DNA from: Flavobacteriales bacterium
GTDB taxonomy: Bacteria; Bacteroidota; Bacteroidia; Flavobacteriales_E; Vicingaceae
Length of the DNA: 64,000 bases
Direction of reading: 5' to 3'
NCBI GenBank assembly: GCA_020635815.1
Contig: JACJZB010000004.1
Location: 320,672 to 384,671, forward strand
The notes below the pieces were generated by a model. The model had not been told where the DNA came from. It did no database searches and saw only the letters and a program-made list of their open reading frames with translations. Positions 41,153 through 50,600 of the stretch are shown piece by piece (the stretch's first letter is position 1; every line of letters begins with the position of its first letter). The position numbers were made by a program, and so were the translations under genes.

Positions 41153-42484
41153 TTAATTATTGTTTTTAACTTTTTCTCGTAAAGTTTTTCTGTCAATACC
41201 TAAAATTTCGGCAGCTTTGGTTTTGTTGTTATTCGTAGCAAGCAATACTTTTTCAATGTATTTTCTTTCTACTTCAGCCAGTGAAAGTAAATTGTTGTCG
41301 TTTAAATTGACAGGAACATTCATTTTCATATAATTTGGGATGTCATCAATATCAACACTTTTATCATTCATAATTACCAATCGATGAATAAAATTTTCAA
41401 GTTCTCTAATGTTTCCAGGCCAAGTATAACTCGTTAATATTGATTTAATTTTAGTGTTAATCTTTAATGGTTTTTTACCACTCTCCTTACTGTATTTTTC
41501 ATTAAAAGCATCAATTAACAATGTAGTGTCTTCTTTTCGTTCTCTTAATGGTGGAATATCTATGGAAATAACATTTAAACGATAAAATAAATCTTCTCTA
41601 AACGTATTGTTGAGTATCATTTCGTTAATGTTGGTATTAGTCGCTGTAATAATTCGAACATTTATTTTTTGCGATTTGGTAGCCCCTAACATTGTAACTT
41701 CTTTTTCTTGTATGGCACGTAATAATTTTGCTTGAACTGCCATTGAAGCATTGGTAATTTCATCTAGGAATAAAGTTCCACCATCGGCTGCTTGAAAAAA
41801 TCCAATTCGGTTAGTTGTTGCTCCGGTAAACGCACCCTTTACATGTCCAAAAAGTTCACTTTCTAATAACTGTTCAGGAATAGCTCCACAATTTACAGGC
41901 ACGAAAGGTGCTGATGAAAAGCTACTATTATAATGAATTGCTCTAGCAACCATTTCTTTTCCTGTGCCACTTTCACCTGTTATTAATACAGTTGCTTTAT
42001 TGTTTTTAGTTTTATCTATGGTTGCAAATAATTTTTGCATGGAGGCTGAACGCCCAATAATACCATGAAAAGACTCAATAATTTCGGCTTCACTTTCTTC
42101 TTGTATTTTGGGTAGTTTTTGTGATAATACTTTATTAATGGATACCTGTAACTCGTCAAAGGTAAAAGGTTTAACTAAATATTCTAAAGCACCTAATTTC
42201 ATTACTTCAACAGCATCTTGCACGTTAGGATAGCCTGTTATTACTAAGATGGGAATCTTAGCATAGTGTTGAGACATGTATTTCACCAATTGTATTCCTC
42301 CTATTTGAGGCATATTTAAATCAGTAATTACTAAATCTATAGCAGTGTTTTCTAAAATTTCAATAGCATCAACAACGGTACTAGTTGCAAAGGGGTTTAA
42401 TCCCAAGTTATTCATGTTTCTTCGTAATAATTCTAGCATGTCATGCGAATCATCAACCAATAAAACGGACAGTTTACTATTCAT
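41153..42484 (-). CDS. Sigma-54-dependent response regulator (NtrC family)
   Basis: 443 aa. Receiver domain with phosphorylation site D55 (LVITDLNMPQIGG) and acidic D11-D12. The AAA+ domain has Walker A GESGTGKE at residues 170-177, the sigma-54-contacting loop GAFTGA at 218-223, and Walker B GGTLFLDEI. A Fis-type HTH (KTKAAEILGIDRKTLREKVK) ends the protein. It activates sigma-54 promoters when phosphorylated by the adjacent kinase; the genes are 4 nt apart. No sigma-54 target promoter (GG-N10-GC) was identified by eye in the neighbourhood, so its regulon is unknown. Confidence 0.95.
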   Translation of the reverse strand: MNSKLSVLLVDDSHDMLELLRRNMNNLGLNPFATSTVVDAIEILENTAIDLVITDLNMPQIGGIQLVKYMSQHYAKIPILVITGYPNVQDAVEVMKLGALEYLVKPFTFDELQVSINKVLSQKLPKIQEESEAEIIESFHGIIGRSASMQKLFATIDKTKNNKATVLITGESGTGKEMVARAIHYNSSFSSAPFVPVNCGAIPEQLLESELFGHVKGAFTGATTNRIGFFQAADGGTLFLDEITNASMAVQAKLLRAIQEKEVTMLGATKSQKINVRIITATNTNINEMILNNTFREDLFYRLNVISIDIPPLRERKEDTTLLIDAFNEKYSKESGKKPLKINTKIKSILTSYTWPGNIRELENFIHRLVIMNDKSVDIDDIPNYMKMNVPVNLNDNNLLSLAEVERKYIEKVLLATNNNKTKAAEILGIDRKTLREKVKNNN

Positions 42485-42488
42485 AATT

Positions 42489-43586
42489 TTAGTTTGTTTC
42501 TATCGGAAAAGTAATGATAAATTCGGTGCCTTTATTAACAACAGAATTAACATTTATTGTCCCTTTGTGATTTTGTACAATACCATGAACTACGGCTAAT
42601 CCTAATCCTGTACCTTCTCCTTTAGGTTTAGTTGTAAAAAATGGCTGAAAAATTTTAGTTCGAGTATCCTTACTCATCCCTTTTCCATTATCTATTATCC
42701 TTAATATAACATTTTTTTCTTCTTGACTTGTGGTAATGGTAATTTTCCCATTTGTTTTAATTGCATTAATAGCGTTTAACACTAAGTTAAAAAGAACTTG
42801 AGAAAACTGTAGTTTATCCAACCGAACTAAAGGAATATTATCGGATAAATTTAATGTTAATTGAACTTGATTATCGCCTAATTGTTTTTGAAGAAGTCCA
42901 ATGTTTTCTTCTATTTGTTCATTTATGTTTGCCAATCCAAATTGTTGTGGCATTTCACAAGAGAAATACATTAAACGCTTTACAATTTCACGAGCATTTT
43001 TTGCTGAAGAAATAATTTTTTGAATATCAGCTTTCTTTATTGGATTTACTTCTGCAGAATTAAGTAACTCTGCATAACCTAAAATATTACCTAAAGGCGT
43101 ATTTAACTCATGAGCAATGCCTGCTGTTAATTCTCCTAAAACAGTTAATCGGTCATTATACCTCATTTTTTCAGCCATTAATTCCTCTTTCTTTCGTTGC
43201 TCAAAACGTTCTATAAAAGTGGCTATTTCTATTCCTATTTTGTCTAATAAGGGTTGTTCTTCGGTCAAAAAAGAATACTTTTTATCTTCTTTATAATATA
43301 CGATTATTTTCCCTCTTGTTGTTGCATTAATAACAATAGGACTAGTTGCTGTTGTAATATTATTATCTGTTGGTTTAACACCGTAATCTTCATCATCAAA
43401 GAGAAGGTAAATATTAAGTTCTGCTGGATATTGCCAGCCCTGAGGGATAGCAGATATAATTTTATTAATAGTAACCTTAAATGATTGCTTATAGTTTTGG
43501 CAGATCTTAGAAATCTCATAGAGGCAATTTAACTCTTTAACTCTTTCGTTTAAAAGTTGAGAAATATTTCGGGACTGATTAGGCAT
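42489..43586 (-). CDS. Sensor histidine kinase, soluble, NtrB-like
   Basis: 365 aa. No transmembrane segment is visible; the N-terminal ~130 residues look like a GAF-type sensor (ELNCLYEISKICQ start, then LNIYLLFDDEDYG). HisKA has the phospho-acceptor H159 (GELTAGIAHELNTPLGN), and the ATPase has the N box (FNLVLNAINAIKTNG), G1 box (IIDNGKGMSKDT) and G2 box (GEGTGLGLAVVHGIVQNHKG). It senses a cytosolic signal and phosphorylates the sigma-54 activator encoded 4 nt downstream. It is the first gene of a three-gene unit with a promoter-like box upstream. Confidence 0.93.
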   Translation of the reverse strand: MPNQSRNISQLLNERVKELNCLYEISKICQNYKQSFKVTINKIISAIPQGWQYPAELNIYLLFDDEDYGVKPTDNNITTATSPIVINATTRGKIIVYYKEDKKYSFLTEEQPLLDKIGIEIATFIERFEQRKKEELMAEKMRYNDRLTVLGELTAGIAHELNTPLGNILGYAELLNSAEVNPIKKADIQKIISSAKNAREIVKRLMYFSCEMPQQFGLANINEQIEENIGLLQKQLGDNQVQLTLNLSDNIPLVRLDKLQFSQVLFNLVLNAINAIKTNGKITITTSQEEKNVILRIIDNGKGMSKDTRTKIFQPFFTTKPKGEGTGLGLAVVHGIVQNHKGTINVNSVVNKGTEFIITFPIETN

Positions 43587-43603
43587 ACATAGAATTTAAA
43601 AAA

Positions 43604-43611
43604 CAAAGGTA
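43604..43611 (-). promoter_or_regulatory. Candidate -7 box (TACCTTTG) of the kinase operon
   Basis: CAAAGGTA on the plus strand reads TACCTTTG, a TAnnTTTG match 17 nt before the kinase ATG. No TTG is visible at the usual -33 distance. Confidence 0.5.
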
Positions 43612-43690
43612 GTTTTAAATTAAAAACTAAGGTCTAATTTTTTTTTAATGGTTAAAGTACTAAATTCGTTTCTTCTAAAAACAATGAACT

Positions 43691-44881
43691 ATGTACGGGA
43701 AATTACAACAAGATTTACAAAAGGAATTAAAAGCCATTGAAGAGGCTGGTCTTTATAAAAAAGAACGAATTATAACTACTCCTATGGGAGCAGAAGTAAA
43801 GGTAAATACAGGTGAGGAAGTGGTTATTATGTGTGCTAATAACTATTTAGGTTTATCCTCTCATCCAAAAGTTATCGAAGGTTCTAAAAAAGCGTTAGAT
43901 ACTCATGGTTACGGAATGTCTTCTGTAAGATTTATATGTGGCACTCAAGATATTCATAAAATACTAGAGAAGAAGATTTCTGATTTTTTAGGAATGGAAG
44001 ATACTATTTTGTATGCTGCTGCTTTTGATGCAAATGGAGGTGTTTTTGAACCATTATTTGGAGCAGATGATGCTATTATTTCGGACGAGTTGAACCATGC
44101 TTCTATTATAGATGGCGTTCGTTTATGTAAGGCTCACCGCTATCGTTATAAAAATAGTGATATGGCTGATTTAGAAGAACAGTTAAAAGCAGCACAAGCT
44201 CAACGTAACAGAATTATTGTTACAGATGGTGTTTTCTCTATGGATGGTTATGTGGCAAAATTAGATCAGATTTGCGATTTGGCTGAAAAATATGATGCTT
44301 TAGTAATGGTGGACGACTCCCATGCAACGGGCTTTATTGGGAAAACAGGTAGAGGAACACATGAACATAATAATGTAATGGGTAGAGTTGATATTATTAC
44401 TTCAACACTAGGAAAAGCCTTAGGAGGAGCTATGGGTGGATTTACTTCAGGTAAAAAAGAAGTAATTGATATGTTACGCCAACGTTCAAGACCTTATTTA
44501 TTTTCTAATTCTTTATCTCCTGCAATAGTGGGAGCAGCTATTGAAGTATTTAATTTACTAAGTTCTACTACAGAATTACGCGATACCTTAGAAAGTAATA
44601 CAAATTACTTTAAAGAGGGGATGAGAAAAATAGGACTAGAGTTTAGAGATGGAGATTCTGCTATTGTTCCTGTAATGCTTTATGATGCAAAGTTGGCTCA
44701 AATTTTTGCTGATAAACTTTTACAAGAAGGGATTTATGCAATAGGTTTCTTTTATCCTGTTGTGCCAAAAGATTTAGCTCGAATAAGAGTTCAAATTTCG
44801 GCTGCTCATACAAAAGAACATTTAGATAAAGCGATTAATGCTTTTGAGAAGATTGGTAAAGAGTTAGGAGTGATAAAATAA
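43691..44881 (+). CDS. kbl: Glycine C-acetyltransferase (2-amino-3-ketobutyrate CoA ligase)
   Basis: 396 aa, the standard length. PLP-binding Lys is K242 in TSTLGKALGGAMGG. CANNYLGLSSHPKVIEG and GMSSVRFICGTQDIHKILE are the family signatures that separate Kbl from 8-amino-7-oxononanoate synthase; VMVDDSHATGFIGKTGRGT holds the PLP-pairing Asp-Asp-Ser-His. It splits 2-amino-3-ketobutyrate with CoA into glycine and acetyl-CoA, the second step of threonine catabolism. It is divergent from the kinase operon; the usual partner tdh is not in the window. It ends at a strong terminator. Confidence 0.93.
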   Translation: MYGKLQQDLQKELKAIEEAGLYKKERIITTPMGAEVKVNTGEEVVIMCANNYLGLSSHPKVIEGSKKALDTHGYGMSSVRFICGTQDIHKILEKKISDFLGMEDTILYAAAFDANGGVFEPLFGADDAIISDELNHASIIDGVRLCKAHRYRYKNSDMADLEEQLKAAQAQRNRIIVTDGVFSMDGYVAKLDQICDLAEKYDALVMVDDSHATGFIGKTGRGTHEHNNVMGRVDIITSTLGKALGGAMGGFTSGKKEVIDMLRQRSRPYLFSNSLSPAIVGAAIEVFNLLSSTTELRDTLESNTNYFKEGMRKIGLEFRDGDSAIVPVMLYDAKLAQIFADKLLQEGIYAIGFFYPVVPKDLARIRVQISAAHTKEHLDKAINAFEKIGKELGVIK

Positions 44882-44902
44882 CCTCAATTATAAACGGATA
44901 AT

Positions 44903-44938
44903 AAAAAAGGGTAGTTACATTAGTAACTACCCTTTTTT
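44903..44938. terminator. Bidirectional terminator between kbl and a convergent gene
   Basis: Perfect 16-bp inverted repeat (arms 44903-44918 and 44923-44938, core GGGTAGTTAC, loop ATTA) with A and T tracts at the ends. It lies 22 nt after kbl and 15 nt past the end of the convergent secreted-protein gene. Confidence 0.93.
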
Positions 44939-44952
44939 ATGATTTATTTAAA

Positions 44953-45399
44953 TTAAAAATCGAAATCAGGATCCGCGGCCCTAACATATGATTTTTTCTT
45001 AGGCTTAATTTTCTTTGTAAACAAAACGTCTATCAATTCATCATCCGATGTTACCATAGTTCTACTCATCCCATTAATGATCTTTACAACTTGATCAGGA
45101 TATCTATATTTACGAACAACCTTTTCATATTCATCGTCTATAAATTTTAAATACATTTCATTTGGGTCAATTGCTCCACCTCTAACAGTTACTTTTCCCA
45201 TAAAACAATCAGCCATACTTCCTTTTCTAAAAGTAATAATCACATTGTCATAGGTTCCATCTTCAACATCTTCGGCACCTCTTTTTTCAAAAACTTCTGC
45301 ATATTTTTGGTAACAGGTAATTTGAGCGTCCTCTTCTTGTTGAGCTTTTAGAGTACTTATCGTAATTAATGTAAGTAAGCTTAGTAATAATTTTTTCAT
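44953..45399 (-). CDS. Small secreted protein of unknown function, 148 aa
   Basis: Signal peptide MKKLLLSLLTLITISTLKAQ is followed by a 128-residue domain with two cysteines (ITCYQKYAEVFEKRGAEDVE; MADCFMGK) that may pair. KGSMADCFMGKVTVRGG and EKVVRKYRYPDQVVKIING are the most distinctive segments. The C-terminus is basic then acidic (KKIKPKKKSYVRAADPDFDF) and is not a T9SS domain, so it is probably periplasmic. No family is recognised. It is monocistronic and ends at the shared terminator with kbl. Confidence 0.75.
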   Translation of the reverse strand: MKKLLLSLLTLITISTLKAQQEEDAQITCYQKYAEVFEKRGAEDVEDGTYDNVIITFRKGSMADCFMGKVTVRGGAIDPNEMYLKFIDDEYEKVVRKYRYPDQVVKIINGMSRTMVTSDDELIDVLFTKKIKPKKKSYVRAADPDFDF

Positions 45400-45451
45400 A
45401 AGTGTAAATCTTAAAAGTGGTTATAAAAATAGAAATACTTTATTTATTATC

Positions 45452-45459
45452 TAAATTTG
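45452..45459 (+). promoter_or_regulatory. Candidate -7 box (TAAATTTG) of the gmhA-comM unit
   Basis: Exact TAnnTTTG match 43 nt before the gmhA ATG. No matching -33 TTG was found. Confidence 0.45.
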
Positions 45460-45502
45460 ATAATTAAAAAATGTATTTTAATCCTTAAATAACCTATTTA
45501 TA

Positions 45503-46075
45503 ATGAGTTTAAAGTTAATAAAAAACAATTTTATAGAAGCTAAACAAATTTTAGACCAATTTTTAGCTGACGAAAATAATTTAACTAGAATTGTTGAAGC
45601 GGGAAATTTGATGGTTGAAGCATATAGTAAAGGCAAAAAAGTGATTTCATGTGGAAATGGAGGGTCGATGTGTGATGCGATGCATTTTGCAGAAGAATTA
45701 ACGGGAAGATTTAGAGAAAATAGGCAGCCTTTAGCAGCAATTTCCATTTCAGATCCTTCTCATATTTCATGTGTAGGCAACGATTATGGTTTTGATGAAA
45801 TATTTTCTAGGTATATAGCTGCAGTTGGTGATGAAGGAGATGTTTTATTAGCCATAAGTACAAGTGGAAATTCTAAAAATGTGATTAAGGCTGCAAAAGT
45901 TGCAAGAGAAAAAGGGATAAAAATAGTTGCACTTACAGGCAAAGATGGTGGTAAATTAGCTGAAATGTGTGATGTTGAGATAAGAGCTCCTTTCTCGCAA
46001 TATTCAGATAGAGTTCAGGAAATACATATAAAAGTGATTCATTCTCTAATTCATTATATAGAAGAAAAATTATAA
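45503..46075 (+). CDS. gmhA: Sedoheptulose-7-phosphate isomerase-like SIS protein
   Basis: 190 aa. SIS-domain motifs match GmhA: SCGNGGSMCDAMHFAEELTG, SDPSHISCVGNDYGFDEIFS, LAISTSGNSKNVIKAA and HIKVIHSLIHYIEE. GmhA makes D-glycero-D-manno-heptose-7-phosphate, the first step of ADP-heptose for lipopolysaccharide core or S-layer glycans. The other heptose genes (hldE, gmhB) are not in the window, so the pathway cannot be confirmed. The neighbouring comM gene starts 3 nt after its stop. The closest alternative is DiaA, but the paired residues fit GmhA better. Confidence 0.88.
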   Translation: MSLKLIKNNFIEAKQILDQFLADENNLTRIVEAGNLMVEAYSKGKKVISCGNGGSMCDAMHFAEELTGRFRENRQPLAAISISDPSHISCVGNDYGFDEIFSRYIAAVGDEGDVLLAISTSGNSKNVIKAAKVAREKGIKIVALTGKDGGKLAEMCDVEIRAPFSQYSDRVQEIHIKVIHSLIHYIEEKL

Positions 46076-46078
46076 TAA

Positions 46079-47620
46079 ATGTTAGTTAAAACTTTTGGTA
46101 GCGCTGTTGTTGGAGTTGATGCGATAACAATTACTGTGGAAGTAAATGTTGATAGAGGCATGAAGTTTTTTATGGTTGGATTGCCAGACAATGCGGTAAA
46201 AGAAAGCCAGCAAAGAATTGAGGCAGCACTAAAAAATGTAGGCTATAAAATGCCGGGTAAAAAAACGGTAGTTAATATGGCTCCTGCCGATATTCGGAAA
46301 GAAGGGTCGGCTTATGATTTAACAATTGCTATTGGCATACTAGCTGCTTCTGGGCAAATAAATGAAGAGCGAATTGCGGATTACTTGATAATGGGAGAAC
46401 TTTCGTTAGATGGAGGTTTACAACCAATAAAAGGAGCTTTACCAATAGCAATACAAGCAAGAAAAGAAGGATTTAAAGGTTTTATATTGCCTAAAGCGAA
46501 TGCAAGAGAAGCTGCAATTGTTAATGATATTGATGTGTTAGGTGTTGAAAATATTAAAGAAGTTATTGACTTTTTTAATGAAGATCAAAAACTTGTAAAA
46601 ACAGAAATAGACACTCGAAAAGAATTTTATGAAAATTTAAATAGTGTTGATTTCGATTTTTTGGATGTTAAAGGTCAAGAAAATATTAAACGAGCATTAG
46701 AAATAGCTGCGGCAGGCGGTCATAATGTTATTTTAATAGGTCCTCCAGGTGCAGGTAAAACGATGTTAGCAAAGCGACTTCCAACTATTTTACCTCCATT
46801 ATCACTAAATGAAGCATTAGAAACAACAAAAATTCATTCAGTAGGAGGTAAGTTAGCAAAAGATACTTCTTTAATAAGTGTTCGTCCTTTTCGATCGCCG
46901 CACCATACAATTTCTGATGTTGCATTGGTTGGCGGGGGAGGTTTTCCTCAGCCAGGTGAAATTTCGTTAGCACATAATGGGGTTTTATTTTTAGATGAAT
47001 TACCCGAATTTAAACGAACTGTTCTTGAGGTATTAAGACAACCTTTAGAAGACAGAAGAGTATCGATATCTAGGGCAAAATTTACAGTTGATTACCCTGC
47101 GAGTTTTATGTTGGTAGCATCAATGAATCCTTGCCCTTGTGGTTATTATAATCATCCAGATAAAGATTGTGTTTGTTCTCCAGGAGTGGTTCAAAAATAT
47201 TTGAGTAAAATATCGGGTCCATTGTTAGATAGAATTGATTTACACGTTGAAGTTACTCCTGTTTCGTTCAATGAGTTAAGTTCACAGGCTGTTTCGAGCG
47301 AAAATAGTAATCAAATTAGAGAACGAGTGATAAAAGCAAGAGAGATACAGGGAAATAGATTTGCCAAGAACAAAGAAATTCATGCTAATGCTCAAATGAA
47401 TGCAAAACAGTTAAGAGAAATCTGTATTATTGATAAAGATGCTCAAGAGTTACTAAAAAAAGCAATGGATAAGTTAGGCTTATCTGCAAGGGCATACGAT
47501 AGAATTTTAAAAGTGAGCAGAACAATTGCTGATTTGGATTTCTCAGAACAAATAAAAACCAACCATGTAGCAGAAGCTATTCAATATAGAAGTTTGGATA
47601 GGGAAGGTTGGGCAGGATAA
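46079..47620 (+). CDS. comM: YifB/ComM-family Mg-chelatase-like AAA+ ATPase
   Basis: 513 aa. N-terminal Lon-protease-like fold (MLVKTFGSAVVGVDAITITV; FFMVGLPDNAVKESQQRIEA), central AAA+ core with Walker A IGPPGAGKTMLAKRLPTILP and Walker B NGVLFLDELPEF, RSPHHTISDVALVGGGG, and the C-terminal Mg-chelatase-like zinc region NPCPCGYYNHPDKDCVCSPG. ComM is a hexameric branch-migration helicase aiding integration of transforming DNA in competent bacteria; here the same role is inferred. It is cotranscribed with gmhA (3-nt gap) and followed by a strong terminator. Confidence 0.93.
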   Translation: MLVKTFGSAVVGVDAITITVEVNVDRGMKFFMVGLPDNAVKESQQRIEAALKNVGYKMPGKKTVVNMAPADIRKEGSAYDLTIAIGILAASGQINEERIADYLIMGELSLDGGLQPIKGALPIAIQARKEGFKGFILPKANAREAAIVNDIDVLGVENIKEVIDFFNEDQKLVKTEIDTRKEFYENLNSVDFDFLDVKGQENIKRALEIAAAGGHNVILIGPPGAGKTMLAKRLPTILPPLSLNEALETTKIHSVGGKLAKDTSLISVRPFRSPHHTISDVALVGGGGFPQPGEISLAHNGVLFLDELPEFKRTVLEVLRQPLEDRRVSISRAKFTVDYPASFMLVASMNPCPCGYYNHPDKDCVCSPGVVQKYLSKISGPLLDRIDLHVEVTPVSFNELSSQAVSSENSNQIRERVIKAREIQGNRFAKNKEIHANAQMNAKQLREICIIDKDAQELLKKAMDKLGLSARAYDRILKVSRTIADLDFSEQIKTNHVAEAIQYRSLDREGWAG

Positions 47621-47633
47621 ATCTTTAAAAAAT

Positions 47634-47668
47634 AAAAAGGGCTTTGAAAATTTTCAAAGCCCTTTTTT
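47634..47668. terminator. Bidirectional terminator between comM and the S8 peptidase
   Basis: A perfect palindrome (AAAAAGGGCTTTGAAAA then its reverse complement) centred on 47650/47651, with flanking A and T tracts. It is 13 nt after the comM stop and 18 nt past the end of the convergent peptidase gene. Confidence 0.93.
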
Positions 47669-47686
47669 GTATTGTATTAAAGTGTA

Positions 47687-50600
47687 TTATTCTTTAATAA
47701 ATTTAATTGTGTTATCAACACCCTCAATTTTAACAAAGTACATTCCTTTTGATAAGTTTGAGATGTTAATAGTCTCAATATTTGACATTATCGAGCTAGT
47801 GTAAACGATATTTCCTAAAACATCAATAACATTTACAGCACTGTTAAGCAATTTACTGTCAACAGAGATGTTTAATGTTGTTGAAGCTGGATTAGGGTAT
47901 ATACTTAAAACACTACTTTCAAGCTCATCAATACCAACTCCACAATTGTTTACAGTAACTGCTTTAGATTTAAAAGCACTTAATCCACAAACATTAGATG
48001 CAGCTACACTAACGTCACCAGAAGTTGCTCCTACAGTAGCAGTAATAGTGCTTGTAGTACTATTACCAAACCAACCTGCAGGTAATTGCCAAACGTAAAA
48101 TACACCAGGAGTATTAGGACAACCATAAGTTGCTAAAGAATCTTGACATACAGGGCTTGGGCCACCTACTACTAGAGGTGTTGCTGCTGGAGCTTCCACT
48201 GTAATATAACTACCTTTAGAAGTAGTTGTTTGTCCAATACTATCAGTTACAGTTAATTGCACACTGTATTGACCTGCAGCAGAATAATATACTATTGGGT
48301 TTTGTGCTGTAGGATCTGGAGAAGTTCCTCCAAAAAATTGCCAGCTCCAATCAGTAATATTTCCACCTGTAGTTAAGTCTGTAAATTGAACAGTATCACC
48401 AATACATACAATTAATGGAGTTGCAGAAAAGTCAGCATCTAAGTTAGAGTTTAAACTGTTCCATTTCCAAATACCATGTTCTGTTGCACTAACAGTAAAA
48501 GAACCTGACCAACCAACAGTTGGATTGATAAATTCACAATAAGTATGTTGATCAGTATCAATAATATTCCAACTAACACCACCATCTTCACTGTATGAAG
48601 AACCTGTTTGACCAGTTGTAAATGCTACATCAGTACCCTCAATATAACACAGCCCAGCATCAAATACAGATCCTGTTGTGGTAAGTTGTGTCCAGTTAGC
48701 ACCTGCATCAGTTGTTTTCCATACAGCACCACCAGTTGTTAATATACCAGTTGTCCCGTTAGTAAATGAATAATTTGCATTTCCCATATCAGTTTCAGGA
48801 GTTTGGTAAACATCCCATGTGTACCCTTTATCTGTAGAATGATATAATCTTCCTAAGTTAGTTCCAAACCAAACGGTATCTCCAACTACTTCTATATCTC
48901 GTACATACCCATATTCACCCGATAATGGGTTTGGTAGATTTGCACCTGACACTAATGTCCAATTAGTGCCACCATCAGTTGTTGTATATACCTCAAACTC
49001 GCCATTAATTGGGTCACCTTGACATATTCCATTATTAGCATCCCAGAAATGAATAACATTGGCAAAAGAAGCTGCATTGTTATAAGCTGCTGTAGATTGT
49101 TTAGTCCAGTTAACACCTCCATCAGTAGTTTTCCAAACTCCTTGATCTTCAGAACCAGTAGGTGGGTATGCTACTAACCATGCATTCATATCATCAATAG
49201 CTGTAATCATAGATATAGCTGAACCTGCGTCACCAATATCAATAGATTGAACATTCCATGTTGTTCCACCATTTGTAGTTTTTGTAAATTCTTGAGGGTT
49301 TCCTCCTCCTCCAGAACCGTCATAAGCTACTGCCCAAACTGTATTTACATCAACAATATCAATATATCCAATTCCTGTAGAAACAGTAGCAAAACCAGAA
49401 TTTTGAATAATCCATTCACCATAAGGTTCTAAGCTAACATTAATATAGTCTGTTCTCGTTTTTGTTTGGGCACTTTGAGAGTTAGTAACGGTTAATTCCA
49501 CAGTATATACACCTGTAGCAGCATAAGTAATAGGTGGAGGTGTTTGCCCATTATAACTAGATGGTGTTCCTCCAGGGAAAGACCATTGCCAATCTGTAAT
49601 CGTATTTCCTCCATCATTTGATTGGTCAGTAAAAGTTACAGATTGTCCTTCATAAATAGAGGTTGGAGAACCAGTAAATTGTACTAAAGGATCTCCAGTT
49701 ACAGTAGAAGCTACACAAGCTAATGCTGCTGCTGCGTCAATTCTTGGCCCAATATCTTTAGACCCTCCTGTTGCAACTCCTGTTGAGGTTAAACAGTTTA
49801 AAATTTGAGTAGGTGTCATAGTTGGATTAATACTTAACATATTTCCTACTAATCCAGCTGCAAATGGAGTAGCCATAGATGTTCCTGACATAGTTCCATA
49901 ACTAGAACCTCCATTATAAGTTGTACTTAATAAACCTCCAAAGCTACTCGAACCAGCACCTCCACCTGGAGAAGCAATGTCAACAAAGCTTGTAGCCCCA
50001 TTGTAATTTGTAAAACTAGAAGGTGAATTGTTTCCATTTACAGACCCAACACAAATAACATTGTTATAAGCGCCTGGGTATTGTAATGTTGTATTTCCAT
50101 CATTTCCAGCTGCAGCTAAAAATACTACATCAGGGTATGCATCAATTAAATTTTGCATAGCTTGACTAGCATTTGTTCCTCCGTAAGACATACTTACAAC
50201 GTTTGCCCCATTAGAACAAGCCCAGCTTACCCCTTCAAATCCGTAATAAATGGCATCACCACTAGGAGCATTGTCAGGTGTAGCTTTAACTGCAATTAAT
50301 TCAACTTGACCACCTAAAGAGGCTATACCAACACCATTATTTAAATCAGCAGTTGCTAATCCAGCACAGTGTGTACCATGCGACCAACCATTAGTATATG
50401 GAGGAGTAGCATCGTTATCATTATCAGCAACATCTCTTTGCTTATAAGTTGTTAAATCTGCATGATTTGCATATACAGCGTTGTCAACTATAGCTACTTT
50501 TATAGTACTACTTCCTTGACTAATATCCCATGCAGCTTCTGAATTAACTAAGGTATGATACCATTTACCTGTAGTTCCTGTATAGTTAGGATCGTTTGGT

